Source of the DNA: CAYYNQ01 sp964473105
Lineage (GTDB): Bacteria; Sumerlaeota; Sumerlaeia; MVZB01
DNA: 42,122 nucleotides
NCBI GenBank assembly: GCA_964473105.1
Contig: CAYYNQ010000019.1
Location: 1-42,122, forward strand
Direction: 5' to 3'
A model generated the notes under the pieces. That model was given only the letters and a program-made list of their open reading frames with translations. It was not told where the DNA came from and ran no database searches. Position numbers and translations under genes: made by a program. Positions within the stretch are counted from its first letter, which is position 1. Each line of letters opens with the position of its first letter. Shown here piece by piece: positions 1 through 7,933 of this stretch.

Positions 1-1111
1 AGGAATTCATCCCGGAATCCCCCCCACCGTTCGCAGCCTCAACACCCGCAGGCAACACTGTCATGTCGTTAACCGAATCCCTGGCCTCATCCGACAGTGC
101 AAGCATCACGGGGGAACTCTTGTGGCCGGGCAGGACTTTAACGATATCATTCAACCCCGAACGGGGCTCCTCAATCGCCCTCGTCACAACCGGATGGATT
201 GTCTCAGGATAGAGGCTGCTGGAGGTCGTGATTGCAGAGTCAACCTCGGCACCCACGGCCTGGACAATCTCAATCTCCCCCCGGCTGGATGCAGCTTCAA
301 CACGACGCTGCTGGTTATCCAAGTAAGAAAGCGACTGAAGCGCGTCCGAATGTTCAGGTTGACGCCGCAACACAGCATTGAGGATTCGGCGCGCATCATC
401 AAAATATCCTGTCTGAATTGCAGCCCGGGCCTTGACGATTTCCTGTTCAAGCCATTTCGAATCAACCTGGATGTCCTGGTGCACGGCGCCGGGTATTGCA
501 TCCGGTTCCCCAGCGATCAGGTTCAACGGAACCCCGGCATGATGACCGGTTACGTCGTCGCGGGAAATTGCCTCAAGGCCAGCAAGTTTCTTCTCGGCCT
601 TCCGGTACATCGAAAGAGTCTTGCCCTTGAAATCACCCACCGTGACCCATAACTTATGAAAAACCTCACGTGCCTGACCATACTGACCCTCACGATAAGA
701 TTTCACACCACTGTCATATACCGCTTCAAGAACACTTGCCCGTTCGCGGGGTTCATCCGGCAGCAGGTCTATCTCGCGCTGCTGGGTTTCACGCATGCTT
801 TGTGCATTGGTAAGCAATTCTTGAATGTCTGAACTTTCGGATGCAAGCTGCAACGCCCCGCGATACCATGCCACGGCTTGATCAAACCGCCCGGCACGAT
901 AATCCTCCGCCGCATGCTTCAGGTTCTCCTCCAGCTTATGACGCTTGACATCGGTCATTCCGTCGTCATTTAACACAGCCGCAATATGGAACCCCGCATC
1001 GGGAGCAACGTGCACTCCAACTATGCTCTGCGATGAGACACTCATCCCCCAGAGAACCAAAATCAGTATCCCGGCGGGACGAAGCCATCGCGCAGTTACA
1101 ACATTGTTCAT
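1..1111 (-). CDS. Exported TPR protein, N-terminal part, probable secretin of a type IV pilus/secretion system
   Basis: Open frame of 370 codons from the ATG at 1111 to the left edge with no stop, so the gene is partial. Residues 9-25 form a hydrophobic export signal after a basic start (ARWLRPAG). The following region is rich in TPR-like helices (for example HAAEDYRAGRFDQAVAWYRG and DDARRILNAVLRRQPEHSDA). An AGGA lies about 13 bases before the ATG. It is the third gene of the minus-strand pilM-like cluster, 421 bp downstream of the TPR membrane protein. In PVC-type bacteria such clusters end in a secretin that carries N-terminal TPR repeats, so I infer a PilQ/GspD-like outer-membrane secretin whose secretin domain lies outside the window. 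What is seen is only signal plus TPR; a plain periplasmic TPR protein is the alternative. Confidence 0.7.
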   Translation of the reverse strand, partial: MNNVVTARWLRPAGILILVLWGMSVSSQSIVGVHVAPDAGFHIAAVLNDDGMTDVKRHKLEENLKHAAEDYRAGRFDQAVAWYRGALQLASESSDIQELLTNAQSMRETQQREIDLLPDEPRERASVLEAVYDSGVKSYREGQYGQAREVFHKLWVTVGDFKGKTLSMYRKAEKKLAGLEAISRDDVTGHHAGVPLNLIAGEPDAIPGAVHQDIQVDSKWLEQEIVKARAAIQTGYFDDARRILNAVLRRQPEHSDALQSLSYLDNQQRRVEAASSRGEIEIVQAVGAEVDSAITTSSSLYPETIHPVVTRAIEEPRSGLNDIVKVLPGHKSSPVMLALSDEARDSVNDMTVLPAGVEAANGGGDSGMNS

Positions 1112-1532
1112 AGAATCACGTCCTACTTCTCAACATATTCCCTTGCAATATTCGTTTGCCCTGAACTCTAACCCGATCTGACCACGATCAGATATAAAAC
1201 CCTAAAATTTGGACATCATCCCTAAAATTGGACATCATCCGACGTACGCATGAATCTGATTGCAGGAAGCCCGAACTGGCTCTAGATGATGTGCGGACCC
1301 GACATACAGCATACCTGCGGTGGCTGGTGTTAACCCTTCCCTGTGTAACGGTGTCCGAATCGCGCCCCAATCTGCTCCAACCCTAAGGATCATTCCCTAT
1401 CGTATTCGCCGATAAGTCAAGTTTTGTCAAGGAAAACCAATATTCCCTACCTCACCGCTGACCCATGACACAAATCCCACTTTGTCATCATCCGCCATCC
1501 TGACGCGGTGGGGTTTACTTTACATGACGGGC
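1112..1532. other. Intergenic stretch, leader of the partial TPR/secretin gene
   Basis: No convincing gene. It holds a 20/19-base imperfect tandem repeat (1200-1238), a short inverted repeat ATCTGA...TCAGAT (1176-1193) and a weak hairpin ATGACA...TGTCAT (about 1465-1490). A possible minus-strand -35 box TTGACA lies at 1430-1425, but no good -10 sits at the right distance. A 60-codon minus frame here has low-complexity, non-protein-like composition. Confidence 0.5.
1200..1238. repeat. Short tandem repeat, two copies
   Basis: Two adjacent copies of CCCTAAAATTTGGACATCAT, the second with one T fewer, are directly visible. They lie in the leader of the downstream minus-strand gene. On the minus strand each copy reads ATGATGTCCAA(A)TTTTAGGG. 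Their role is unknown: a duplicated protein-binding site or a remnant of a mobile-element end are both possible. Confidence 0.8.
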
Positions 1533-2054
1533 TCATTCACCTGTCGTGGATCCATCCTCATCCACGACAGGCCCACCTTCGGACGTTGTTTTCAAAGCAT
1601 TTAGTTTGTTCTCTAGTTGTTTTGCCCGAAGGTTCTTTGGCTGAATAGTCAGGGCTTCCTGCGCCAGCCTCAGCGCCTCATCAAGATCCCCCCTGTCAAG
1701 GGCAGCATGGGCGTTCATCAGGCTTGCCTCCGCCCGTTCCTCCAGTTCCTTGGCGGACGCCACCATTCTTGAGTCGAAGGGATTGTCCCGACCCAAAGTC
1801 CTGTAGTTTGAATTTTCGAATGGCTTCCATTTCTCAAGCATCGACTTGACCGACTTGTGCAGATCATCCCCACGGGCAACCCCGTTCCTAAGACTCACAA
1901 TCTCCGGATTCACCGGCTTTTCAGCGCCGGCGCTTTCGGCCAACCTGACGTAAACACGAAACAACAACAGCACAAGCAACAGCACCATGAATACCGTGCC
2001 GCCCTTCCCTTTTAGCGATTCCTTAAGTTTTTGCCCTGAGTTCTGAAGAGTCAT
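1533..2054 (-). CDS. Small inner-membrane TPR protein of the pilus/secretion cluster
   Basis: 173 residues. A short basic N-terminus (SLKGKGG) precedes one membrane helix at about residues 17-34 (VFMVLLLVLLLFRVYV). The rest should be periplasmic, with a TPR pair near residues 110-150 (SLMNAHAALDRGDLDEALRL, ALTIQPKNLRAKQLENKLN) and an acidic tail. It sits 77 bp downstream of the PilM-PilN fusion and upstream of the probable secretin, the place normally held by PilO/PilP. Its topology resembles PilO (short cytoplasmic tail, one helix, periplasmic domain) but its fold appears to be TPR. I infer a scaffold between the inner-membrane platform and the secretin. No close family is recognised. Confidence 0.75.
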   Translation of the reverse strand: MTLQNSGQKLKESLKGKGGTVFMVLLLVLLLFRVYVRLAESAGAEKPVNPEIVSLRNGVARGDDLHKSVKSMLEKWKPFENSNYRTLGRDNPFDSRMVASAKELEERAEASLMNAHAALDRGDLDEALRLAQEALTIQPKNLRAKQLENKLNALKTTSEGGPVVDEDGSTTGE

Positions 2055-2131
2055 TTAAGCAAATCCGCTCCCGACTGCATTCGAATACGGTTATTCAACT
2101 CCACTTCAATTTCTCTCATTTCCGATCCCCC

Positions 2132-3976
2132 TCACCCACCCGTCGATTTTGGGAATGGACTATTTGTGCGTTCGCGGGTGGCGGCAGGGGGCTCAAAACC
2201 CTCGATATATCTCAACCTTCCGGATCGCTGATAGGTCTTCAGCGTAAACTCGTAATGCCATACCCGCATCGTAAACCTTCGATCCCGCACCCTTTTCAGT
2301 GTGCGCATCTGTTTTTTTACCACCAAATCATCCTTCTCAAGCTCATTCAGGAAATCGGTCAGCGCCGGCCGAGTGATGGCACGGCCCTTGACCCTGACAT
2401 TGCCATCCAGCCTTAGAATGATTTCATCCACCAGGACGCTTGGTGGACGTTTCTCCAGAAACACCTGGAGAAACTGAAACCAGTAATCACGGCTGCCGGC
2501 TGCACCAGCCAGCTTCTCATAAGCTGATGTCACACTTTGGTCCCGCGATTCGGCCTCCTTGATAAGCAGATCTCTATTGCTCGCCTCCCGCTTCGAACCC
2601 TGAATCCGCTCAACACGGTGGTTATACTCCGCAATACTCTTATCACCCACCCCGAAACTCAGGCAAACCAAGGCCACGAGCATGCCTATCATTGCGCATA
2701 ACTCATACTTCCTCTCCTGCAAACCACGGACGACCTTGATGTCCTCAGGCAGGAAATTGATCCGGTTCTGGGATAGGCCCAGCCCTTGAAGGCCCAATCC
2801 AATGGCCACGGTATAACCCGCAAGATCCGCCGGTGTCGGATCGGGCAACCTTAATTGGGGATGCTGCGGTTCGCTGATCGAGACGGGAAGACCCATTTTT
2901 TCCTCAACGTATTGACTCAGGTAGGGAATTCTCGCCAGGCCGCCCGAGAGGACAACACTATCGACCGCAACGCCATCAGGTTGGGAAATGTAATAGTCGA
3001 GGGAACGCCTTAACTCAGACACCAAACGGTCCGCAACCGCCGTGGCGGCCTCGCTGGCATCCATGTTGACAGAATCCGAATCCCCCTCCAATTCGAAATC
3101 CGTGCCAAGAATCGCAACCTCCTCCTCCTTGATCGTCCTTGCCTGGGCGATATCATCCAAACCCATCTGATCCTGAATCGCCTGATCCATTTGATTGCCC
3201 GCAAGCGGTACCGAGCGCGGAAAACCCAGCATCCGCTCACGGCCCGGCTTGGGAATAACAATATCCATCAATGATGCACCGAGGTTGACGTAAGCTTGAA
3301 TTTCCTCGTATACCGGGGCCTCCGCTGTCTTGTCCGCACCATCCTCAATCTCATCATCTGGGCCGGATTCATCCTTGGCCTCAGGCTCATTACGCTTTTT
3401 TTTGCCGCCCTTCTTCCCCGAGTCATGAACAGCAAGCAGATCCCTGTCCGAAGAGTTCAATTCGTGAAAATTATAGAGCGCAAGCGTGGACACGGAAATT
3501 GCCAGTGCCGTCAGACCCGAGCGCTTGACCAGACGCATGAAATTCAGGATGAATTCCTTCTTGATGGCAACCAGCAGAACCTGAAACTGCTCCCCATCAT
3601 CATCCTCAGATACTTGATACTCCATGATTGTCTGGTCAAGAGGAAAGGGGATCAGCTGGCGGGCCTCAAACCGAACCATGCGATTCATTCGCTCCGGTGA
3701 AGCCTTGGGCAGGCTAAAACGCCTTACAAAAACCGTCTGGCCGGGGATGCAAAAAACCGCATTCTTGATCCGAATTTTGTTGCGTTTGAGTATCCCTGAA
3801 AGCTGCTTGGCCTGCCGCTGGGCACGCTGCGCCTCGGTCAATTGCTCCTCAAGAGACAAGGGTTCTTCATACAGGCCAACAACACGCGGACCCGCACGCC
3901 CCATTTCCATATGGGCGACCCGCATGGAATGCGAACCAATGTCAATTCCAAGACAATTACGAACTTTGACGGGCAT
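2132..3976 (-). CDS. pilM: PilM-PilN fusion, type IV pilus / type II-like secretion assembly ATPase-fold protein
   Basis: 614 residues, against about 350 for an ordinary PilM. Residues 1-400 are an actin/FtsA-fold PilM: phosphate-1 loop GIDIGSHSMRVAHME near residue 9 and adenosine motif VVLSGGLARIPYLSQYVEEK in the second half. A charged, lysine- and acid-rich insertion lies at about 185-225 and is probably a disordered loop. At residue 406 the sequence INFLPED begins, the hallmark opening of PilN that binds PilM, followed by one membrane helix (about 426-445), a coiled coil and a ferredoxin-like PilN periplasmic domain ending near residue 560. PilM and PilN, normally two proteins, are therefore one chain. 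The ATG at 3976 has no good Shine-Dalgarno sequence. A sigma-70-like promoter lies about 260 bp upstream. First gene of the cluster. Confidence 0.88.
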   Translation of the reverse strand: MPVKVRNCLGIDIGSHSMRVAHMEMGRAGPRVVGLYEEPLSLEEQLTEAQRAQRQAKQLSGILKRNKIRIKNAVFCIPGQTVFVRRFSLPKASPERMNRMVRFEARQLIPFPLDQTIMEYQVSEDDDGEQFQVLLVAIKKEFILNFMRLVKRSGLTALAISVSTLALYNFHELNSSDRDLLAVHDSGKKGGKKKRNEPEAKDESGPDDEIEDGADKTAEAPVYEEIQAYVNLGASLMDIVIPKPGRERMLGFPRSVPLAGNQMDQAIQDQMGLDDIAQARTIKEEEVAILGTDFELEGDSDSVNMDASEAATAVADRLVSELRRSLDYYISQPDGVAVDSVVLSGGLARIPYLSQYVEEKMGLPVSISEPQHPQLRLPDPTPADLAGYTVAIGLGLQGLGLSQNRINFLPEDIKVVRGLQERKYELCAMIGMLVALVCLSFGVGDKSIAEYNHRVERIQGSKREASNRDLLIKEAESRDQSVTSAYEKLAGAAGSRDYWFQFLQVFLEKRPPSVLVDEIILRLDGNVRVKGRAITRPALTDFLNELEKDDLVVKKQMRTLKRVRDRRFTMRVWHYEFTLKTYQRSGRLRYIEGFEPPAATRERTNSPFPKSTGG

Positions 3977-4067
3977 AGGTGAGAACCAGATCTTCCGTCA
4001 GCATGACACATCATGCGAGCTGCATGAGATAGAACAAAACATCATACAAACTGGACGGAACTCGAAC

Positions 4068-4090
4068 ATCCACCCGGCTCTCCGGTGGAT
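4068..4090 (-). promoter_or_regulatory. Hairpin in the pilM leader
   Basis: On the minus strand ATCCACCGG, loop AGAG, CCGG-G-TGGAT: nine base pairs with one bulged G. It lies about 92-114 bases before the pilM ATG and about 140 bases after the predicted start of transcription. No U-tract follows, so it is not a classic terminator. It may stabilise the leader or bind a regulator. Confidence 0.4.
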
Positions 4091-4237
4091 ATCAGGTAGC
4101 GTGGAACTTTTTCCGAACAACAGCTTAGTATTCCTAACCGAATCCATCGTACTCGACACTTGGCGGGATCACGAAGGGCAAATATGCTGGGGCACCCTGT
4201 ATTCCCTCTATGATGCCCTAAACTTAACCGAGATAAC

Positions 4238-4266
4238 GTTCTAGCCAAGATCCCCGCGATAGTCAA
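4238..4266 (-). promoter_or_regulatory. Sigma-70-type promoter for the pilM cluster
   Basis: On the minus strand TTGACT (4266-4261), a 17-base spacer, then TAGAAC (4243-4238). This is 5 of 6 and 4 of 6 against consensus at ideal spacing. It implies a leader of about 250 bases before the pilM start. Confidence 0.45.
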
Positions 4267-4502
4267 TCTTTTTTGGTATCTTCCCGAAACCGACATGGTG
4301 GAAATTATAGATAGAGGTAATTTGTGGTTCAGGAATCATACTTCAAATAGAGATTTGAATCCAAGATCCCCAAAAGAACGATGGAACCTCTTGGGGCTGA
4401 TTTCAAAACCACAGTTCGGACGTCCCTTCCGGAACGAGACTGCCCTATTCCCGATAGCCCAGCTCACCTACCCATCCTATATCCAAGTCCAACTTTAACC
4501 TT

Positions 4503-4527
4503 AGAATCGCAATATTTTAACGATTCT
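4503..4527 (-). terminator. Possible weak terminator of the sigma-factor gene
   Basis: AGAATCG and CGATTCT pair across an 11-base AT-rich loop, about 28 bases past the sigma-factor stop codon. No U-run follows on the minus strand, so the call is weak. Confidence 0.25.
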
Positions 4528-4554
4528 GGCGTATTGGAACGTGAAACCCGCCCT

Positions 4555-5379
4555 TCAAATCAATCCGCTCAAATGCTTTCTCAAGTGAACCCGGTTCAAC
4601 TTCGCAAGTGCCCTTTGCTCAACCCGCCTCACTCCTTCTTGGCTCAGTCCAACCTTTTTGCTGACCTTGCGCAAGCTACCGGGCTCCTGACCATGCAATC
4701 CGTATCGCAGATTCAGGACGCTGTGTTCACGTGAGTTCAATCGCCCAAGGACCTTGTGGACACGGGATTTCATTTCGTTTTTCATCGATTGCTCGGCTGG
4801 GGTCACCGCATCTGTATCCGGAATACGCTCTTTCAGGCAGGTCCCTTCCTCGTCGACTGGGCTCTCCAGAGACAATGCTATTCTGGATAGGCATGCCAGG
4901 TTCTCGGCCTGACTCACTCTTAGTTCCAGCCTTTCCGCAACCTCTTCCAAAGTCGGAGCCTTGCCGTTAATCAATTGACACTCCTTCACAAATTCGCTCA
5001 TTTTGCCCAGTAGGCGTGCCTTGCGAACAGGGAGCCTGATCAGAGAACCATGTCTCCGAATTGCAACCTGCATCGCTTGGCGAATCCAGAATGCGGCATA
5101 GGTTGAAAATCTGTAGCCCAGTGTATGATCAAACCGGTCAATAACATCCATCAAACCGATATTTCCCTCTTGGACCAAGTCCTCGAGCGCAATACCACGC
5201 CCCCGATATCTCAGGGCAAGCTTGACCACCAGTCGAAGGTTACATTCAACGATCTCTTTCCGAGCGGATTCATCCCCTGAATGCAGTCTCTCGAAAAGAT
5301 CGCATTCCTCCTGTTTGCCCAATACCGGGTTTTGACCAATCTCCTGCAAGTACAACTTAATCACGATATCTGGTCCCAT
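4555..5379 (-). CDS. Sigma-70 family RNA polymerase sigma factor, group 2-like
   Basis: 274 residues from the ATG at 5379, chosen because AAGGA stands 9 bases before it; in-frame TTG (5406) and ATG (5397) have weaker sites. Region 1.2 reads YLQEIGQNPVLGKQEE. Regions 2.1-2.4 are complete and canonical: NLRLVVKLALRYRGRG, LEDLVQEGNIGLMDVIDRFD, GYRFSTYAAFWIRQAM. Region 3 carries TLEEVAERLELRVSQAENL. Region 4 has the helix-turn-helix SLRKVSKKVGLSQEGVRRVE. There is no long acidic region 1.1, so this is an alternative RpoS/RpoD-like factor rather than the housekeeping one. It directs RNA polymerase to a stationary-phase or stress-type regulon. Which genes here it serves cannot be told. The preferred region 2/4 residues suggest -10/-35 use close to the sigma-70 consensus. 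Confidence 0.92.
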   Translation of the reverse strand: MGPDIVIKLYLQEIGQNPVLGKQEECDLFERLHSGDESARKEIVECNLRLVVKLALRYRGRGIALEDLVQEGNIGLMDVIDRFDHTLGYRFSTYAAFWIRQAMQVAIRRHGSLIRLPVRKARLLGKMSEFVKECQLINGKAPTLEEVAERLELRVSQAENLACLSRIALSLESPVDEEGTCLKERIPDTDAVTPAEQSMKNEMKSRVHKVLGRLNSREHSVLNLRYGLHGQEPGSLRKVSKKVGLSQEGVRRVEQRALAKLNRVHLRKHLSGLI

Positions 5380-5490
5380 TGTTTTGCGTCCTTCCATACA
5401 GCCCAAAACCAGAATGGAGCAACTTCGAAACCAGAAACCGGTTTATACCCAATAAATGCTGATAAAAAATCTTTATAGTTAGCTTTTTCA

Positions 5491-5506
5491 ATGATACAGG
5501 TATCAT
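5491..5506. promoter_or_regulatory. Inverted repeat between divergent genes, candidate operator
   Basis: ATGATAC-AG-GTATCAT, a 7-bp perfect inverted repeat with a 2-base centre, lies between the sigma-factor gene (minus) and the unknown membrane protein (plus). A -10-like TAGAAT follows on the plus strand at about 5570. The symmetry and position fit a dimeric repressor site; no regulator can be named. Confidence 0.35.
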
Positions 5507-5600
5507 CGCTGGGGTATTCGGGTGGATCTGTCCCGGACCCGACAGGATCAAGTTTGGCGCATATCCTCTAGAATTTTGGGTTTTGAGCTAAAAACCGCAC

Positions 5601-6119
5601 ATGGTGACCAAACCCCATACAAGCCCGCCGGTGACTCGGAAGAAGCTGGTCCCTAGCCTTCTCAGCCTGTTGATCCTGCTCATCCTAGTGGGGGGACTTC
5701 TCCCGATGCTTACCACTCTCAACAAGTTTTCAACCGGAATATTAAATCACCTTGGAAAACATGAGTACACTCCCTCACGAAGAGATGATATTTATCAGTT
5801 CATGGCTACACGGGGCATCAAAGCAGCCGGGCACGGCAAGCCTGAATTGTTATGGGAGGCCCGCAAAGGAGCCGCACAAGCTGGATTCTTTCTGGCCACG
5901 GCGATGCACTGTGAATCGACCGGGAAAGAAGATCTGGCCCGGTTATGGATCGGCATTCACTTCATCGCCCGTGGCGACGTCAAACGAGCCACTCCATGGG
6001 TTGATAATAATCCACTTAGCCCCAGTCTTGACCGCAACATCGACCCGAAATCCTATGCGGCCGCCACTTGGATCGATCAAGAACCCTTGATGAATCTATT
6101 AAAGGCCTCCCTTTTCTGA
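5601..6119 (+). CDS. Unrecognised membrane-anchored protein
   Basis: 172 residues. A proline- and lysine-rich cytoplasmic N-terminus (about 15 residues) is followed by one membrane helix at about 17-37 (LVPSLLSLLILLILVGGLLP). The remaining 135 residues should be outside the cytoplasm; they contain AAQAGFFLATAMHCESTGKE and a possible TPR-like or Sel1-like helical pair, but no family is recognised. It starts a run of three small plus-strand genes, followed by another small anchored protein 178 bp on. The ATG has no strong Shine-Dalgarno sequence. Codon use is like the neighbouring genes, which supports it as real. Confidence 0.6.
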   Translation: MVTKPHTSPPVTRKKLVPSLLSLLILLILVGGLLPMLTTLNKFSTGILNHLGKHEYTPSRRDDIYQFMATRGIKAAGHGKPELLWEARKGAAQAGFFLATAMHCESTGKEDLARLWIGIHFIARGDVKRATPWVDNNPLSPSLDRNIDPKSYAAATWIDQEPLMNLLKASLF

Positions 6120-6296
6120 TGAACATGTATCTCCCGGCCGGGACAATCGGCCATATGGCGATGTCTTGCTGAACCTCGTCTCGATGTTCTCCGAGAGGAC
6201 AGGGCCCCGATGATCCAAAGTCAAATGCCTGATGGCATTGCTTAAAGTCGTTCTTTATGATCGACTGACAGATCCAGAAGGTGGTGCCCGGCTTTC

Positions 6297-7001
6297 ATGA
6301 ATCACCATGGCCTTTCACGACGCGTTCGTGGCGTCAGTTGGCCCGGATTTCTATTCCTGATTATGGTCATGGCGATATTTGTCATGGCGCGACAACTCTC
6401 CAATCGGGAGAAGATCAAGGCAAAAAAATACTTCACAGCCCAGATGAGCGATCCAAGGACGATGGTTCGCCTGTATCTTATAGAGTCGTCAATCAACCAC
6501 GATTACAAATCGGACCGTTGGGGAAAAATTATTGGTTTTATGAGCAACGACGATCAGTCCTGGTTTGAAGAGAATTTCAGGTTGATCGCCTCCATGAACC
6601 GTTACATGGAAGGGCACATTTCAATGGCAGTCACCGAGCGTGAACAAAGGTTCGGTGCCATGCAAGTCCTTACTGGCTTCGACCGGAACGGCAAGAAAAA
6701 CCGGCCCCTCGTGTCCACCATCGAGTTGAATGATCCATATGGCGTCGTATTTATACACCACCCCGGGCGCCCGGACACATTAAGGCCCATTTTCATCATT
6801 CGTGAGGGCAAGCAGTGGAAAATCCGGCGTTTCGGGGGAAGCCGTGATGAAACAAGAATCGCACACGGAATAGCGGAGGCAAGGAACCTGAAGGACCTGC
6901 CCCTGTCAAAAGATGAGAGAGCCATACTGGAAAACCCCCGTCGTTACAAAGAAGGCAAGCGCACGGAAATGATGGCCCAGTGCGGTATCCATGAACAATA
7001 A
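6297..7001 (+). CDS. Unrecognised membrane-anchored protein
   Basis: 234 residues. A basic N-terminus (SRRVRG) precedes one membrane helix at about 16-33 (PGFLFLIMVMAIFVMARQL). A soluble domain follows that ends near residue 185 with strand-like segments (AMQVLTGFDRNGKKNRPLVS, YGVVFIHHPGRPDTLRPIFI, REGKQWKIRRFGGSRDE). The final third is helical and charged. The layout, an anchored domain ending in a strand of the type KQWKIRRF, resembles NTF2/lumazine-binding-like periplasmic domains, but I cannot assign a family. AAGGTGG lies 13 bases before the ATG, which is rather far. Confidence 0.6.
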   Translation: MNHHGLSRRVRGVSWPGFLFLIMVMAIFVMARQLSNREKIKAKKYFTAQMSDPRTMVRLYLIESSINHDYKSDRWGKIIGFMSNDDQSWFEENFRLIASMNRYMEGHISMAVTEREQRFGAMQVLTGFDRNGKKNRPLVSTIELNDPYGVVFIHHPGRPDTLRPIFIIREGKQWKIRRFGGSRDETRIAHGIAEARNLKDLPLSKDERAILENPRRYKEGKRTEMMAQCGIHEQ

Positions 7002-7090
7002 ACATAAGACCGTCCCCCGGCCCGGGTTAGGATTCACAACCTGAGTTTGCCGGGTAAACACCCGGTGATCAAAGTCCGAATGGATGGAGG

Positions 7091-7405
7091 ATGATGATGA
7101 GCAAAGAGGACTTTCTGGAAATCAAATGCCCGGAGTGCGAGATCATCCTGATCATCGATAAACGCGGGGGGAAAATCGTTGAAACCCGGAAACCCATCAT
7201 CGATGATAGTACTGGAGACAGGTTTGATGATGCATTCAAGAAGGTCAAGCAATCAAAAAGCCTCGTCGAGCAGAAGGTCCAAGATGCCCGGGAGCGAGAA
7301 CAGCAGAAGTTCGACCGACTGGATGCCATCTTCAAGGAAAGTCTTGAAAAAGCGGGGAAGGATGGACCCATCGAAAAACCTGATCGCGAGATGGATCTGG
7401 ACTGA
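7091..7405 (+). CDS. Small protein with a half zinc ribbon and coiled coil
   Basis: 104 residues, probably starting at one of three consecutive ATG codons after a GGAGGATG site. Residues 9-22 read EIKCPECEIILIIDKRGGKI: a single C-x2-C knuckle followed by a beta-hairpin, like the first half of a zinc ribbon. A highly charged helical region (about 45-85, KKVKQSKSLVEQKVQDARER) should form a coiled coil. With only one CxxC pair, zinc binding would need a dimer or a partner. It is cytoplasmic and follows the anchored protein by 90 bp. Function unknown. Confidence 0.65.
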   Translation: MMMSKEDFLEIKCPECEIILIIDKRGGKIVETRKPIIDDSTGDRFDDAFKKVKQSKSLVEQKVQDAREREQQKFDRLDAIFKESLEKAGKDGPIEKPDREMDLD

Positions 7406-7437
7406 ATCATGCCCCTACCGACTACATGGAAATCCGG

Positions 7438-7845
7438 TCACGTCCAATTGAAGACAATTTTCTTCGACACATCAGGATGTAGGCTCCGAAGAACAGGGCA
7501 ACCCCGGGCCGCCTTCTCCAGACCCTCCCTGTGTTGTTCTGCAACAGGGTTTGGCACCGTGAATTCCAATTCCAACTGACTGATCCGTCGAATCGGCTCA
7601 TGAATCATCTTTTTCACAACATGCACCTTAAGGCCTGTAATATCCATCTGGTGCATTCTCGCATAGATTCCCATCACCGTAAGCATACACGTGCCCAGTG
7701 CCGCAGCAACCAGATCGGTAGGCGAAAACGCCCTTCCCCTTCCCTCATTATCACGAGGAGCATCTGTTGCCAAGTTGTCCCCGCTGGGGCCATGAACGGC
7801 CGAACAGTGCAAATCCCCCTCATAAACCATGTTGATCTCAACCAT
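7438..7845 (-). CDS. OsmC/Ohr family peroxidase
   Basis: 135 residues from the ATG at 7845, chosen because AAAGGTGG lies 7 bases upstream; an in-frame ATG at 7869 has no such site. Both redox cysteines of the family are present, Cys53 in LGTCMLTVMGIYARM and Cys116 in RGCPVLRSLHPDV. Family members reduce organic hydroperoxides in the cytoplasm with these two thiols. The SPTDLVAAALGTC motif is diagnostic. It is a single gene convergent with the small zinc-ribbon protein (32 bp apart) and divergent from the GT2 gene. Two strong inverted repeats lie in its upstream region and may be operators, as expected for a peroxide-inducible gene. Confidence 0.92.
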   Translation of the reverse strand: MVEINMVYEGDLHCSAVHGPSGDNLATDAPRDNEGRGRAFSPTDLVAAALGTCMLTVMGIYARMHQMDITGLKVHVVKKMIHEPIRRISQLELEFTVPNPVAEQHREGLEKAARGCPVLRSLHPDVSKKIVFNWT

Positions 7846-7869
7846 GACACATCCACCTTTCATAATCAT

Positions 7870-7894
7870 GGATGTTCCGCCTTTGGAAACATCC
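7870..7894 (-). promoter_or_regulatory. Inverted repeat just upstream of the OsmC gene
   Basis: GGATGTTCC and GGAAACATCC pair over a 6-base loop with one bulged base, starting 25 bases before the ATG. It is close enough to the ribosome binding site to act as an operator or a leader hairpin. Confidence 0.35.
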
Positions 7895-7914
7895 TTAGAA
7901 TCCTATGTCAAACC

Positions 7915-7933
7915 GGGGGAGGATATCCCCCCC
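7915..7933. promoter_or_regulatory. GC-rich palindrome between OsmC and GT2 genes
   Basis: GGGGGAGGATATCCCCCCC is symmetric about GGATATCC with a single A-C mismatch. It lies between divergent genes and so is not a terminator of either; an operator is the likeliest reading. Confidence 0.3.

Larger units (their letters stand above)
3977..4554. other. Intergenic stretch: pilM leader and end of the sigma-factor transcript
   Basis: No gene is supported; frames here overlap on both strands and look non-coding. It holds a minus-strand promoter (4238-4266), a strong hairpin in the resulting leader (4068-4090) and a 7-bp hairpin (4503-4527) just past the sigma-factor stop. I looked for a c-di-GMP riboswitch in the pilM leader and did not recognise one. 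Confidence 0.5.

Noticed and set aside
122..652. 176-codon plus-strand frame
   Set aside because: It lies opposite the minus-strand partial TPR/secretin gene, whose frame has a signal peptide and TPR pattern; the plus frame has neither ribosome site nor protein-like composition.
3977..4260. c-di-GMP riboswitch in the pilM leader
   Set aside because: Leader length and pilus context invite it, but neither the GEMM core nor its tetraloop-receptor motifs could be seen.
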